NCBI GenBank assembly: GCA_023935145.1
Contig: CM043702.1
Span: 105,422,088 to 105,486,087, forward strand
Reading direction: 5' to 3'
DNA from: Bretschneidera sinensis
Taxonomy: Eukaryota > Streptophyta > Magnoliopsida > Brassicales > Akaniaceae
Length of the DNA: 64,000 nucleotides
Shown here: in pieces, positions 34,436 through 48,200 of the stretch
Numbering within the stretch: the stretch's first letter is position 1
How the letters are laid out: the number at the start of each line of letters is the position of its first letter
Position numbers and translations under genes: made by a program
The notes under the pieces: model-generated
Database searches by the model: none
Told to the model about the DNA's origin: nothing
The model's input: the letters and a program-made list of their open reading frames with translations, nothing else

Positions 34436-37400
34436 TGTAGAGTTCGGTATTTAGTTAAATTATTTTAAATCATAGGAGTGTATTTTTATATGAATAGATA
34501 CATTTATTTGAAAATAAATTATATTTGATTTATATTAGAATGTGCGAGACTTGAAAATAAATAAATAAACTAATAACTAAAATGATAAAAAAAAATCGTA
34601 TATCAATGGAGAATTACAGAGTTACTAAAAGATTGTAAGAAAAATTAAGAAAAACTAGAATTACTAAAGAATGATGTGGTGAAATGTAGAAAAATAAAAA
34701 GAAAATGGGTAAACTTGTAATAAGGCTAAAAAGAGACTATAAAAAGGGTGAAGTGTTAGTTTTTTTAGTAGAAGTCTCTAGAGACCAAGAGAAAGAGAGA
34801 AGAAGAAAAGAGAAGAAAAAGAGAGAAAATAATGGGAAAAAGCTCAAAATCAAGGTATGCTCTACCTTATTTTCTATTAAATCTTCAAGCGTATTTATAA
34901 CCTTAGGATTTGACCTTGGATTGACGGATTTGAAGTTATTTGAGAAAATAATTGCGAAGATTTAGGTTATTTTGAAAGAAAATGGGGGTTTAGGCCAAAT
35001 TCCATGATTTAGAAATTAAAAGTTCAAATTTTGATGTGGGTAATGTTGGATTTTGTTGATATAACTATAAGAAACTTCTATCTTTGAAATTTTGAGAAGT
35101 CTCATGGAAATTAAGGATAATTTTGAAGGAAAAAGTGAGTTTTCATAAGAGTTTTTACTGGAAATGGAGGGTGTAGTCGACTACAGGATATTTCTGAACC
35201 AATAATGTTGAAGATCAGGTGTTGTAGTCGACTACAAGAGGATGTAGTTGTGTAGTCGACCACACAAGGGATCAAGGGCTACTTTAGTCGACTACAGCTT
35301 CTTGTAGTCAACTACAACATGCTATTTTCGAAAATTTTGGCATTTTCCTTAAATATTTGGGTAAATTACATTAACCTATCCATGGTTACAGTTACCTCAT
35401 ATAGTTTCTACAATATACACTTAACTACATGTCATTATCCTTCCGTAAACCTTTTGTTAGTCACTTCTTCAAAATGCAGTCAAACCTTGTACCAACTCAT
35501 CAAAACTTATTAAAAACTTAATTTTACCTTTAATAATTTCAAATCCTATCAAACTTTTTACCCAAGTAGCACTCAAACCTTAACTGTTTTTTTTTTTTGG
35601 TTGAAATTATTAAATATAAAGTTGGGTTTCCAATAAGTTTTGATGAGTTGGCACCAAGTTTGACTAGATTTTGAATAGTTGCCTAACAAAAAGCTAACAA
35701 AAGGCTAATTACGGTTAGGTAAGTGTATATTTTAGAAACTAGGTGAGGTAAATGTAACCATGGACTAATCTCATGTGGGTTAATGTAATTTACCCTAATT
35801 TTTTAATATAAAACCTTTCTAAAATGATTTTAATCTTCATATACATTGGAAACATGAGTAAACCATCTTTGAAATGTTTAGTATTCTTGATATTAAAGTG
35901 TTTTTGAAATCCAAAGTCAACAATTTGAAAAGGGAAAGAAAAAAGGGCATTACTTTGATTTTTCAATTAATAGTTGCGTGCGCGCATGATATTTAAAGTA
36001 TACAAAACCATTGGGGTTGCATAGCATGCATTCATGATTTATAATGATGAAATTAAATGTTATTTACTTCCAGGCACAAGCGATGAAAAACTTTAAATGA
36101 CAAATGAAGTAATTGGAGACTAGTTTGTGGATTACGTAGCGAGGTGGGTTCACCTTACTTCTAGTAAACAAGAAGGAATTAAGAACCTTAAGATTTAAAT
36201 AAATATTGAATATGAAAATTTGATGATATAAATGTTTTAAATTTGATGTGTTATGTGATTTTATATGTATTTGAAATAATACACATGTAAGTTAAAATAT
36301 AAAGGTATATCATTTTCTTGCACTATATGATGTTATTATTGAAAGGAATTGTGATTGTGATATGGGATTGTTGTGAGTGTGAGATGCGCATTTGTGAATT
36401 TATGTGTGAGAATTATAATTGGTTGTTGTATGGCCATGATTGCCTTTTTGTGTGATGGGAATGGATTATTTGAGATTGTTATGAATTTGATGTGTGAAAA
36501 TTGTGCTCTCATTTGAACATGTTTAATGATTCGAATGTATGTGTGAATGGTAGGACTCGCCCAAAAGAGTGAAAAGTGACCAAAGATAATATTGGAATGG
36601 TAGGACCCCGCCGAGAAAGGGTGAAGGGGATCTGAGGATAATATTAGAATGGTAGGATGGGAGGGGATCCGGATTTATGATGAGATGATTGACGTACCAG
36701 TACGTGAGGAGATGTCCTCGTTCTGATATGAAATAAGAGTTGAGATAATTTCAAATGAGATGAATTGAAAAAAATGAAACAAGATGAATACATTGTAAGA
36801 CCTTGGGTCTGGGAGTTGAATTTAAATGAGTTGAGACGTGATCACGTATTTCATTGCATTTCCTATGAAGTTTATTGTTGGGATTTGATGATGCATTATA
36901 TTGCATTTCATGTGATGATGATATGGTGTGATGTAATGGTGTTGTGCATATTAAAAGTGATTGTGATGTGGAAATTATTAGAGTGGATTATGAATGATTG
37001 TGATATGTATTATTCCTTGAATTGAAGATAATGAGAAAATATAAAGTTTATATTCCTAAGAAATAGTGATCACTTAAAGTCACATTAATTGATTGTATAA
37101 TAAGGATTGATAAACAAAAATAAAAATCGATTACTATGAGTAATGTGATTGAGCTTTTTGAAGCTCACCCCCTCTTTTATGTTTTATTTCCCCCCAGGTG
37201 GTAGTTGATTTTGGAAGCAAGCTCTAGTTGAGTTGATAGTTAGAGATTGTACGGGTGGTTTGGAAGCAGCATCCTAAGAGTCATCTTGTGTCCAAAATTT
37301 TATTTTAAAATGTTGTTTATATAAAAAGAGAGAGAAATTTGAATGTTTTGTAAACTGTATGGATTTAAAAAGTGATGTATCAATTGTGTTGTATGAGTAT

Positions 37401-37522
37401 GATTGTACATGAAATAAATTGTTTGATTATGATGAATTGTGAGTGGTATAGTATGACATGATGTGTGCATGACATTCATGTTAGCGCTCAGAGGTAAAGC
37501 CCACCTGGGATGGGTCGTGACA
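34436..37522 (+). mobile_element. Gypsy solo LTR, 3087 bp
   Basis: Starts TGTAGAGTTCGG, ends GGGATGGGTCGTGACA, and is flanked by perfect 5-bp duplications TTCCA (34431-34435 and 37523-37527). It sits in the D2 leader. The ends and the length fit long-LTR gypsy elements of plants. No PBS or internal domain is present, so the internal part was removed by LTR-LTR recombination. Confidence 0.88.
35173..35315 (+). repeat. Five GTAGTCGACTAC palindromes
   Basis: Exact or near copies at 35173-35184, 35224-35235, 35252-35263 (CCAC end), 35284-35295 and 35304-35315 (CAAC), spaced 20-50 bases apart in the gypsy solo LTR. Confidence 0.9.
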
Positions 37523-37527
37523 TTCCA

Positions 37528-38268
37528 TCATTGTAGAGTGTTAATATCGCTACTCTAATTTATTTTATTCATTATTTTTATGGATATAAATCAATCCATT
37601 ATTATAGTGTTTTAATTGCATGAAGGACTATTGCTGATTTTGGAAGAGTAATTTATTTTATGTTAATATTTTTTCTCTCTAAAGAATCCATTAGATTTAA
37701 TTAATCTTATTGAATTATATAAAACTATCTATATATTAAAGTGTCAATACATAATTTCCCATTGATTAGGAAGAAACTATGAGTTTGAGGTTTTTGCTAT
37801 AAAATAAAAGAATAAAAATCGACAAAAACATGATTCTTTAGCTAGTGAAATGAATATGATAAGTAATCATCTTTCATGATAATAATTATGAAATTAGTCT
37901 ATTCTAAAGTTTTTTTTTTGGCAACTTGGGCACTTTCATGCATTATATATATATACAAGCATCTCAGCATATCTACGAAAAGGAAATAAAAACAATTGAA
38001 AATGTGAAGAAGATAAAGTTGAATAAAGAAAATCAACATGGGTTGAAGATAAGAGAGATTAGGAGAGTAAATGAGCTATGTCCGAGTGGGATGGTAGGAG
38101 AGAGAGAGAGAAAGAGAGTGGAAAAGTTAAATTTATGTGGGATAGTGGGAGAAAAAAACATAGGAGAAAGATGTGAGAAGTTTGAGTCAATTGAGTTACA
38201 TATATAACATTATTTAAATAGGAGTTTATGAGATATTTTGAAAGGTAGGCACTAAATGAGAGTTCTGA

Positions 38269-38275
<7 letters not shown>
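37528..38275. other. Intergenic AT-rich DNA
   Basis: Nothing recognisable beyond a purine-rich frame at 37926-38207 that looks accidental. Confidence 0.4.

Positions 38276-38328
<53 letters not shown>
38276..38328. repeat. (AT)n microsatellite
   Basis: An uninterrupted AT run of 53 bases abutting the hairpin element. Confidence 0.97.
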
Positions 38329-38330
<2 letters not shown>

Positions 38331-38655
38331 ACACACACTAATGCACGTGTTGATCTGATTTTTGATCGGATTAAACGAAATATAAGATTAACAGAATAAA
38401 AAATAATAATAATACTTTTAATCTTATGAGCATACATGTGATAGCATTAAATTGAATTGCTAGCATATTGCTCTGCATTTTACGAACCAAAAAATATGCA
38501 TTGAAGCTCAGAGGAAGATGATAGCAATACAATTTAACGCGCGTACACATATGCTTATAAGATAAAAGTATTATTATTATTTTTTATTTTGTTAATCTCA
38601 TATTTCGTTTAATCCGATAAAAAAACATATCAACACGCGCGTTAGCGTATGTTGA
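38328..38655. repeat. Long inverted repeat (hairpin), 328 bp
   Basis: Arms at about 38328-38443 and 38534-38655 are complementary over about 115 bases with few mismatches. They share ATCGGATTAAACGAAATAT and AAAATAATAATAATACTTTT, with a spacer of about 90 bases. The arms begin TCAACA and end TGTTGA. It could be a foldback MITE or a source of small RNA. Confidence 0.85.
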
Positions 38656-38665
38656 GACACTAGTA

Positions 38666-40200
38666 TCATCTAATTGAAAGCATGCTTTCAATCTATAATA
38701 GAGACTAATTATCCGAGCAAGTACATAAACAGATATATGAAAGTTCTAGATTGATTAATACACATTGATCTCCTTCATAGTGCCTTCTCTGCCAGCCACA
38801 GTTCCTATTCTGTCTAATGGTGTTTGAGGCACTTGAAGGAAGAAAATCATATTTCCATCGAGTAATCTAACCATGTGGTGCTTTAGGTCAGTCTTATGCA
38901 GTTGGATACCTCCTCTGTTGTTTTGGTACGCCCAAATTGTGCACCCACAACAAAGAATCTATAAGCTCATTTTTTTTTTTACTTACAAATTGCTGACAAT
39001 ATCACACTAACTAAAATTCATGATAAATTTGTAAGAGAAAATTTGACTAATTTGTATATATTTTTTATTTTAATTTTTTAATTTCATTATTTTGTTTAAT
39101 CCTACAAAACCCATGTAGCTGTAGCTTTGTTAGCTCTCAAACAATCACACCGGGGAAGGGCCTTTGTCTGCAAACAGTTAAGACATCAAAAAGTCCCTTA
39201 TGCAAGATAGACAGATCCATCAAAAGGTAAAATTCCACATACCTAACTAAATTATCAAATTAAGCAAGCGTGTATTGTGTTGTAATTAGCATCAACAAAG
39301 GTATGAAGAATGAAAGCACTATAAAGACTGATCCATACACAATCATGGAGAAAGTGATAAACACCCATAAATAAAGACACAATTAGACCCCATATTCAAC
39401 CATGAGTAAGCTGCTTGAACAGACTAATTTAAAAGTAAACGTCCATGTCTCTTTGAAATGAAAATATATCCAAGTATAGAGCGTAAAATATGATCAAGAG
39501 ATGGAAAATGAGCATAGATTCTTAATTAATACTACTATATTTAGGTTTGAATGCTGCCAAAGTGTCATTGTGCATGTATTTCTTTGTCTACACAAATTTT
39601 TATTTGCCTTGGTATATATGCTGAGATTTTAATTAGTAGTAAAAAAAGAGTAAGAGTGAGATATATTGTTGCGTAGGGAAAACAAAGCATCAAGTTAAAT
39701 AATTATTTTGGGATCTAATTGGTCTGCCATAACAACTTAATTAGTCTTCATACGGGGACCTCAACTTTAATATGCCATTCAAATTAAAAATGACTAGCAA
39801 TAAGCCTATGATAATTTGAAATTTTTTTAATTTTAAATTCAAACTACACACAAAAGTAGAAGATGAAAATCGCATGGAAAACCGAGAAAAGCTGTTATAT
39901 GATCTGAGAACAGCAACACAAAAACAGAATCACTAATTGAAACAATTTCAGATCTGATAAAATGCATCTCATAAATTATATCACTTCCTCCACAATTAAC
40001 AGATAAAGAAAATCCTAGTTAAGCTACTCTCAAGATCTCAATCACCATATTTTAATAACGTTGGATTCAGTGAAAAATATATGGCACATTATATCATTGG
40101 AAACAAGGTAAAAAGAGCTACTACTCTCAAAATGGTAATGAGAATGGAAAAAATAACATCAATTTCACAAGACAAATATAAAGAGTTTTTTTTTCAAAAA
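38666..40200. other. Intergenic DNA; one short unidentified coding-like frame
   Basis: On the minus strand, around 38876-38756, a frame reads VRLLDGNMIFFLQVPQT and on to a stop (41 residues). It looks protein-like but I do not recognise it. The remainder is AT-rich without features. Confidence 0.3.
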
Positions 40201-40324
40201 AATTGTATGCTTTGACAGGAATCTTCCTCCACTCCTTGTCTTCCTTGGCTCCAAATCCATATTTTAGACAAAGACCAGGAGACTCAAAATCAAAATCATC
40301 TATACTTGAGAAAGGGAATGAATT

Positions 40325-40450
40325 TCATGGTAGTTTTCCTGCCAGCTTGTTGTTCTCTAGAATTAGCCTTTGAATCTTCCGAAGCAAGCCGATTGATGCT
40401 GGCAAATTCCCTGTCAGCTTGTTTTCTGATAACCGGCAAAATATTGGAGA
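40325..40450 (-). pseudogene. Leucine-rich-repeat gene fragment
   Basis: Reads LSENKLTGNLPASIGLLRKI then QRLILENNKLAGKLP and a stop. These are one and a half plant-type LRR units (L-x-x-N-x-L-x-G-x-[IL]-P). No signal peptide, kinase or further repeats were found nearby, so this is a scrap of an LRR protein gene. Confidence 0.7.
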
Positions 40451-42085
40451 ACTAAGCCCTGAAATCTTCCTGTAATTTTGTTATGGTATAGATACAGTAG
40501 TACTAATTGAGAAAGTCCACCAAAAAATTTGGAGTATAAAAAATTCAGTCATTTTGAAGAACAGCGAAAATGAGAGATAGGGAAAGAGAAGTAGTAACTT
40601 AGGTACCGTATAGCAAAGTTTTTAAATGGATCAGTTTTTGTTTGTAATAAATAAATGGTATGGTACCGATCTAACAATAGCGAAAAACAACAGCACCGAA
40701 AGTACCATTTCGTGCTGCAAAAAGTAAGCTCAAGGCAGTGTTTATCCTAAACTTGAGAAAAGGGAATGAATTTCATGGTCTTGTGTGTCCGTGTTTCCCA
40801 ATTCTCCTTCCATTTGTCTCTTGCATTGCACCAAAAGCACCTTCAACTTACAGAGGTTTGCGGGTTTTGATGGTCTAACTTTCCCCTTTTTGACAGAAAG
40901 CTGCAACTCAATTGATACGACACCACCATTTAAAGTAATTACCTTTCAATGAATACTTATTTTTCACGTTCTATCACACAGTTCACATCATCTAACAATT
41001 ATTCTATTTGTTCCTACATTTTCAAAGTGTGTTTCTGTATTTGTTATTTTTTACAATTAAGCACGTTTGTTTTGGTACATCTCCAGTAAGCTTTAAATTT
41101 TTTCACCTCCAGGACAATTAAGCACGTTTGTTTTGCTACATCTCCCGTAAGCTTTAAAAAATTTTACCTCCAGGAATGAACTATTGCGTGCACCCAATTG
41201 TTCACTCTCAACGATGGCTTTGCCGGTAATCCGATCTTCTCCAACATAATCGCCCTTTGTTTCTATTCTATTTTCCTTGCGGTTGATGAAAGTGAACAGG
41301 GAGGAACATCCAAATCAGTCCAAATCACCCCAAAATCTTTGTAATCACCATAATCAACCCAAATCACCAAAAATTCTCATCAAATTCATTTACAGAACCC
41401 GAATGGAAAAAAATTGCGACATGGGTTTTGAATAAAACCGCAATTTATCAAATAAGAAAAATGAAATTGAAAAACAGAAAGCCAACAAAAAAGCATTAAA
41501 AAAGAACCTAGCGATTGATGAAAGTGAACTGAGAGGAACATCCTTGGCAATATGTAGCATCAACCACCCAGTTGTTCACTCTCAACGATGGTTCGCCGGC
41601 AATCCGATCTTCTCCAACATAATCTCCCTTCGTTTCTACCCTATTTTCCTGGTGAAAATCAAAATCGAAGGAAATAAGAGAATGGAAAAGAAAATCATAC
41701 AATTTGGGTTAGTCCTGCACCAATGAAATAAAAGAACAACAATCAATTAAAAAATTATGCTATAATCAGAAGTCAAACAGAGCACTGCCTTTTGTCAGTA
41801 GTTGGAAGAGATGTAATTTTTTATTCTTGCGTTGCAGTTTTGGGAGGTTATCGAACGTGGAAGGAGATGAAGGAGAGGTTAGTGTGAAATGGCTCTCTGC
41901 GGTTATCGAACGTGTAGGAGATGGAGGAGTGAACGAGGCTCTCTGCAGACGTGTGTAGGCATTGGTTTTAAGTGTTTTAATTTTACTGAAATACCCATAT
42001 GTACCATTCAAAATATATAATCGAGTAGAGATTAATTTGATAATTTATATGTGGACATCACGAGGGTGTTTTGTCTTTATTAATA
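40451..42085. other. Upstream region of the HUA1-like gene with local duplications
   Basis: A tandem pair of about 58 bp (GTTTTG..ACATCTCC..GTAAGCTTTAAA) lies at 41056-41172. A block CACCCAATTGTTCACTCTCA to TATTTTCCT occurs at 41191-41275 and again at 41565-41650, and GATGAAAGTGAAC...GGAACATCC occurs at 41284 and 41516. The phrase GGGAATGAATTTCATGGT occurs at 40311 and 40763. Short minus-strand frames here (41508-41702, 41766-42011) have no known relatives that I can name. Confidence 0.5.

Positions 42086-42132
<47 letters not shown>
42086..42132. repeat. (TTA)n microsatellite
   Basis: About 15 TTA units, 105 bases upstream of the HUA1-like start codon and so probably in or near its promoter or leader. 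Confidence 0.95.
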
Positions 42133-42133
<1 letters not shown>

Positions 42134-42215
42134 ATTGGTCGTCCTGGCTGTTGATTCGTACTTGTGTTGTTGTAAATGTACTGTTGATTTTACTAAAAAC
42201 AATCAGCGAATAAAA

Positions 42216-42224
42216 TTAGGGTTT
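42216..42224 (+). promoter_or_regulatory. Telo-box like motif in the 5' leader
   Basis: TTAGGGTTT (complement AAACCCTAA), 13 bases before the ATG. Such boxes are common near the start of constitutively expressed plant genes. Its role here is inferred. Confidence 0.5.
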
Positions 42225-42236
42225 TTTGTTTGAATA

Positions 42237-45200
42237 ATGGCGAATCAATCATACGGCTACTCCCATTCGAATACCTATGGAGCGGCCCCAACTCCATCGC
42301 CAAAGCTAGGCCTCTCCTCTCTCTACAACTCCACTCGCTCTCTCTCGGACTCTTACCTCTCTGACCCGACCCTCCGTTACTTGGGCGGTTCCGGGTCGGC
42401 CCCTTTCTTATCGGACCTGTCAAGCAAGTACTCCTCCACCATGTACCACCATCTAACTCAGGCGGCGTCTCATTTGCCTTCTTCTCAGGCCACGTGGCCG
42501 CCCGGTGTTGATGTCCCTCCCATTCCCGGCGTCGAGCCTCTCCTTCCACCCGGCGTCAAACGCTCTTCCGAAGGTTAGCCTTTCTTTTTAATTTTTTTTT
42601 CTACTAATCGCTGTTTGGGAAAGTGCGTGAACTTAATTATTTTTTGTTGTGATTACAGTTGTTTTCTTCAATACGGGAATGCGGGTTTTCGTATTTTTTA
42701 TGCTTGATATAAATTTATGTCAAGTGTATTTATTGCATTGTAGAGTGTTTTTTCCTTGATTGATGGAATTTTAACGTTTCTTTTTTGATTGATTTCTTGT
42801 TTGCTTGATTTATTATATTATTGCATTTTGGTATTTAATGGTTGGATTGCAGTTTTTTTATAAAAAAAAAAATAATTCAAGGTTGTTAGTTTATGGTTAG
42901 GCAATTGTTAAGCTGACCCGGAATGTTGAATTCCTATTCAATTCACAATAATGAGACCTTATTTGATGCATAGCTGTAAATTTTTGTGTGCAAAATCAAG
43001 TTTGTAAATTTCGGGCCTAACAACCTTTCGTTTTACAAATTATAATAAAACCATCGTAATTCAAACATAAGAGGGTAAAAATAAAATATTATCCAAAACC
43101 AAATCATAATTGTCGTCCAAAATTCAAATACTAACACAAAATAACACCAAGTTCATGCTATTTTAAGAATTACTAATCCAAAACAACATTAATTATTAAT
43201 GTTTAAAAAATTATTTTTCGGCCGTTTCGGTCAAAACAGACCAGAAGAGAAAGCGGAACGAAATATAAGGATAGTCCGTTTCTATTTACTGCTGAAACCG
43301 AAAGGGCTGAAATGGAACGAAATTTACAACCATGGTGCAAATGGTTGGTGCAAATATTTATGGAACTTACGGCTCAGATATGGTTATGGACTATTAATTG
43401 AAGGAGGAGAAGGAAGTCTTTGAAATTCAAAATCAAGATTTAAATAGAAGATATATTAGTCCTGGAATTTACCATCTAAATATGTAATTGTGAGCTAAAG
43501 AATTAATGATAATATCTATAAGCTTATGTGATCCAGGACAGATAATTAAAGAGAAAAGCAGTTAGACCGAGATAAAATAGACTAGGTAGAAGAAACAAAG
43601 ATATGCTAAATTTCAAATTCCATAATCATAATCTGAATAAATTCAACATAATCAGGTGCTTATATATGCAACAATCCCAAGCACACTAGGAAACCAACTA
43701 ACCATAAACATAATAAAAAACTAACTAATAATAAAAATTAAAATCCTGATTTACACAATAATCCCTCAAATACCCTAAGATCCCATAAATCATAAAATAA
43801 TACATATTTCTTATCTCATTCTGAATCACAATGTCAGCCAGTTGTTAGGGGAAATATCCAGCAACCTGTTGCCTATGTTTAGCAACAATCTCCAAATCCA
43901 GAAAGAGCAATGAAGAGTTTCTCCTTCGGTTGTATTTTGATTCTAGAGCTCCATTTTATAGTAACATTTTCATCATGGCCATCCACGGTTCTAGGCTTAT
44001 TTAATTATAAAAATGCATATTTTGTGCCTCGTAAATTTAACAGGCGAGTACTCTATGGAAAATTACAATAGGAACACGCTTAACGAGATTATCGAGTTCT
44101 TAATCTGATGCTAGGCATCTATACTCCCTGCTTGCTTATCTTGGTGTGGTTTGACCTATTGCTGCGCCTTGAGTGGTGGTGGCATACTATTTCCTTTGGC
44201 TAATAAATAGTTGCTTTATCATTACTTATGCAAGAAATATCAATTATCTTTTACTGGTCCATATTTAATTGATATCACTAGGTGCTACTGTATTTGCATT
44301 GATTGTCTACAAATTTACCCTTAAAAACATGAATAACCCCTAATGATATACCTAATCGATTTACTTTGTTGTTATGATTATTATTAATATTATTATTTAA
44401 GTGCAACTACATATGCATTTTTAAATTCTTTGACATTGGTAATTTATAATTGTAATTCTTATTTGCCTTTACTTCTGTATATGTTTGCTACGATATTTAC
44501 TCTATGTACGAGTTTCTAGTAAATTTATGTTCTTAGTCCAAAATTACTTTCAAGGCTAATACGTATATGGTAACATATATTTTCCTGTTTTCTTGTATAA
44601 AATTGTATACTACGTACTATAGCGCTCTACCATCAGGCTGTTTTGGGTGCCCATAACACAATTGGGCAAACTGAAGCTTGGTATACTCCCTACTCCTTAG
44701 GCAAGCGGTCTAGATTGGAGAGTGCAAGCAATTTTCCTGTATATCCTCAGAGGCCAGGAGAGAAGGATTGTGCCCACTATATGCGAACAAGAACCTGTAA
44801 ATTTGGATATAGCTGCAAGTTTGACCATCCTATTTGGGTTCCTGAGGGTGGAATCCCAGATTGGAAAGAGGTGACCGTTTATTACTAATTTTTATGTATA
44901 TGATAATTATACTTATCAAACAATGCATCTTATTATGTTATGCAATACCTTTCTTTAACTTATATATTATTATGAATATGTGCTTTATATCGATGAATAA
45001 ATTTCTATAATATATGAGCTATTTGTTACAGCAGTTATATGATTGCTACTTGAGTGCATCGGTAAATATTTCTATGAGACTAATTCAGCTAGTGCATTAA
45101 GTTTTATCTATGGTCATGAAAATTTTTACCTTTTAATAGCATTATAGTATACCATCAGTAACTTCAATGGACTTTTTAGTTTGCGTGTCCATCAAATAAT

Positions 45201-48200
45201 GCCTAGTAACGTAGGATAACTATGATTATTGAAGTCATTATACTAGTATGGTTTCAAAGCTAGGTTTTGGAAAACATTTTAAGTATTTTAAAAAATATTG
45301 CAAGTGCTTTGCTTTTCTTTTTGTTTATTTTTCTAGTTTTGTCCACCCCATTCTCTTAAGATCTGCTTTCAATAATCAGGTTCAATGATAATGATAATAC
45401 CTTGTATTCATGTAGCAAAATGTATTTTTGATCTTTCAATTTTTTTCCCCGGAAAAGTATAGTATAAAAGGGCACTAAAGGGGTGTTGCCCATGTACAAA
45501 TCAACCATCTACACCATAGTGCTTCCATGAAACCTATAAGATGAATTTCATTTACAAAAAAATTCTCCTCTAGCCCAAAAAACAAGGTATTAAGGCACCG
45601 TTCTTTAAGAGAATCGATCGACATTTCCACCCCATCAAAAGCTCTAACCAAGCAAACCACCAAATAGAGAGAGCCATCAAAGCGATGGTCTTCTTCTTTT
45701 TCTTTGAAGCTCGAGTTCCATATTACGCTCAAAGTCTCAAACCTCCTCTGCATCAAGACCGATCTTTAAGTTCTTTAACCGTTAGTTATCTATATTCTAT
45801 AAATTGAGCATGTGCTACTTTTTCCAGTTGGCTTTGTATTGCTTGAAGATTATATAAGCTTCATTTGGTTTAAACGGTTCGGTTAATTGGTTTTAACCGA
45901 AGTGAACACCCCTAATCCATATATTATGCACATTTTTTGGGAACACAATTGATGCCGGACAGATAATTAGAGAGAGAAACAGATTGAGAAAGGGAGAATA
46001 GACCAAGAACATAGAGAAGGGGACAAAAAGATATACCAAAACTCAAGTTTATTCCATAATCAAAGTCTGCCTTACAATCTTAATATCAGTGCTCTTATAT
46101 ATGCACCAAACATTATTTAAATAAAAAAGTAAATCAAATTCTAATAACTATTTAATTGCCTAAATCTAATTTTCTTAAAATACATGTCTAAGAATAACAT
46201 CCCAAAATAATAAATATTCTCTTTTATATTCTGCATCATAACCATTTATGGGCATGAGTAGAAGTAATTAATAAAAAAAGGGCATGAGTAGAAGTATCGT
46301 ACTTATGGTGTGCTGCGATCCATAATTTAGGGGTGTTCAAATGGTCGGTATAGATTTTGGTTTACCGTTTTCAAATCATTATACTGACCAGAACTGTTCA
46401 CAAAATCAGGACTGAACTGTTTGACCAATTAACTGTTTCATTTGGTTTAAACAGTTCGGTTAATCGGTTTTAACCGAAGTGAACACCCCTAATCCATATA
46501 TTATGAACATTTTTTGGGAACACAATTAGATTGGGAATATTACAGTATCCCATGGAAACTTCGCAAATTTTATACAAAGATGAGTCCTGAATTGACTACA
46601 TAATAGATCCATTGCACTGCTGCAGATGCTACTCTTTTCTATTATGAAGAATGTGCTGATTTTGTGAATTCTATTAAAAGTTGGAGGTGTTTCATAGATC
46701 TTTGAACATTTGGTTTATGTTTTATATCTCCATTGATTTTGTGGATGTATTATATTGCTAGAGAAGAAAGACTTGAACCCTTTCTTTGTTTTGTAACTTA
46801 CTACTCTCTGTCCAGTTACTTAATATCACATTGGAATTGTTTGCTACACAAGGTTATATCATGACATTGATCATGTTTCCAATACGAATGCAGAAGTATC
46901 TAGTATGTGTTGGATACATTTCAAAAGTCTTTTCTGTAAAATCAAAATTGATATACATTTCAGGAGTATCAGATTCATGACATAGGGTATTTGATACATT
47001 ACATAGAGTATTTTAGGATATTAGTATCCATTAGAGGTAAAATATGGACATGACTTACTTCTAGAGGTGTTTATTACACAGCTTCGAAGTTTATGTATAT
47101 GTCATATGTGTATAATTCTCATGTAAACCACATTAGCACCTTGGTTGTATTATAGGTAACATAATCAATGTACTAGAAAGCAAGATATTCCTTGTTTGTA
47201 GTTTATTAATGAAGATGTCTAATAAGATATCTGATATTTTCTTGTGGCTGTAACTTTTGTGTTGATTCCATTGTAATTCATATCTGATTGCCCTGTCACT
47301 TCATTTGTGAAGTATGTTACATGGTCATCTTAAAATTGGAAAGGTCTCTCGTGTACATCATCGCATTGGTATCACTGTGAGGCATGCCTACTGTTGGAGA
47401 AATAATTGTCTAATGAAAGAGAGAGATGGACATATTCCTTATCTTGATCTTTTAACTTCCCTCAAATTCTTCTTAAGTTCTTTACGTTGTTGCATGGATA
47501 CATCATTGAGCAAAGTATGCATGTTGAAGTCCATATGTCATATATGCACTTCATCTGCATGTCAATCTGGAGAAAAGATTTATTCATTTTCATTACACAC
47601 TATAATTGGTTCCTTTTACATTTAGGTTCCCCTTTCTGCTACGGATGAATCATTGCCTGAGAGAGCAGGAGAACCAGATTGTCCTGTAAGCAATTCTCCA
47701 CACTTTTGCATGTTTCTTTAGATGCATTTGAACTTTTGAAGATTTGACTGTTTCATTGCCCGTGGAATGTGGTATAGTATTTTATGAAAACACAAAGATG
47801 CAAGTTTGGTTCGAAGTGCAGGTTTAATCATCCAAAAGATAAATTGGCTACTACGGTAGGTGCCATATGCATGAGGTTTGCCAAATCTGTATTTTGTTAA
47901 GTATGTTGATTTATTTCCCTCAGTTATAATGTATGATGCTTTACTATGGTTCAGGGTGCTTTAGAGAGTCCTGGCGTGTTACCAGAGAGGCCCTTTGAGT
48001 CCCCATGTGCTGTAAGATATTTGTCTTCTAATTCCTCTGGGGGTGTTAATATCTAGTTGTGGTGTTATTTTGGCCATGCTTCACACTATAATTCTTAAAC
48101 AGTTCTACATGAAGACTGGAAAATGTAAATTTGGCACAACCTGCAAGTTCCATCACCCAAAAGATATCCAGACTGGATCAGTATTTCAGAGTGAAGGAAC

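Noticed and set aside
36765..37025. An 86-codon Met/Trp-rich frame
   Set aside because: It falls inside the gypsy solo LTR and its composition reflects TGATG-type repeats.
41508..42011. Two minus-strand frames upstream of HUA1 that might be a divergent gene
   Set aside because: They overlap locally duplicated noncoding blocks, have no recognised domain, and no splice-linked exons could be found.
42193..42549. A 118-codon minus-strand frame over HUA1 exon 1
   Set aside because: Shadow of the coding exon on the opposite strand.
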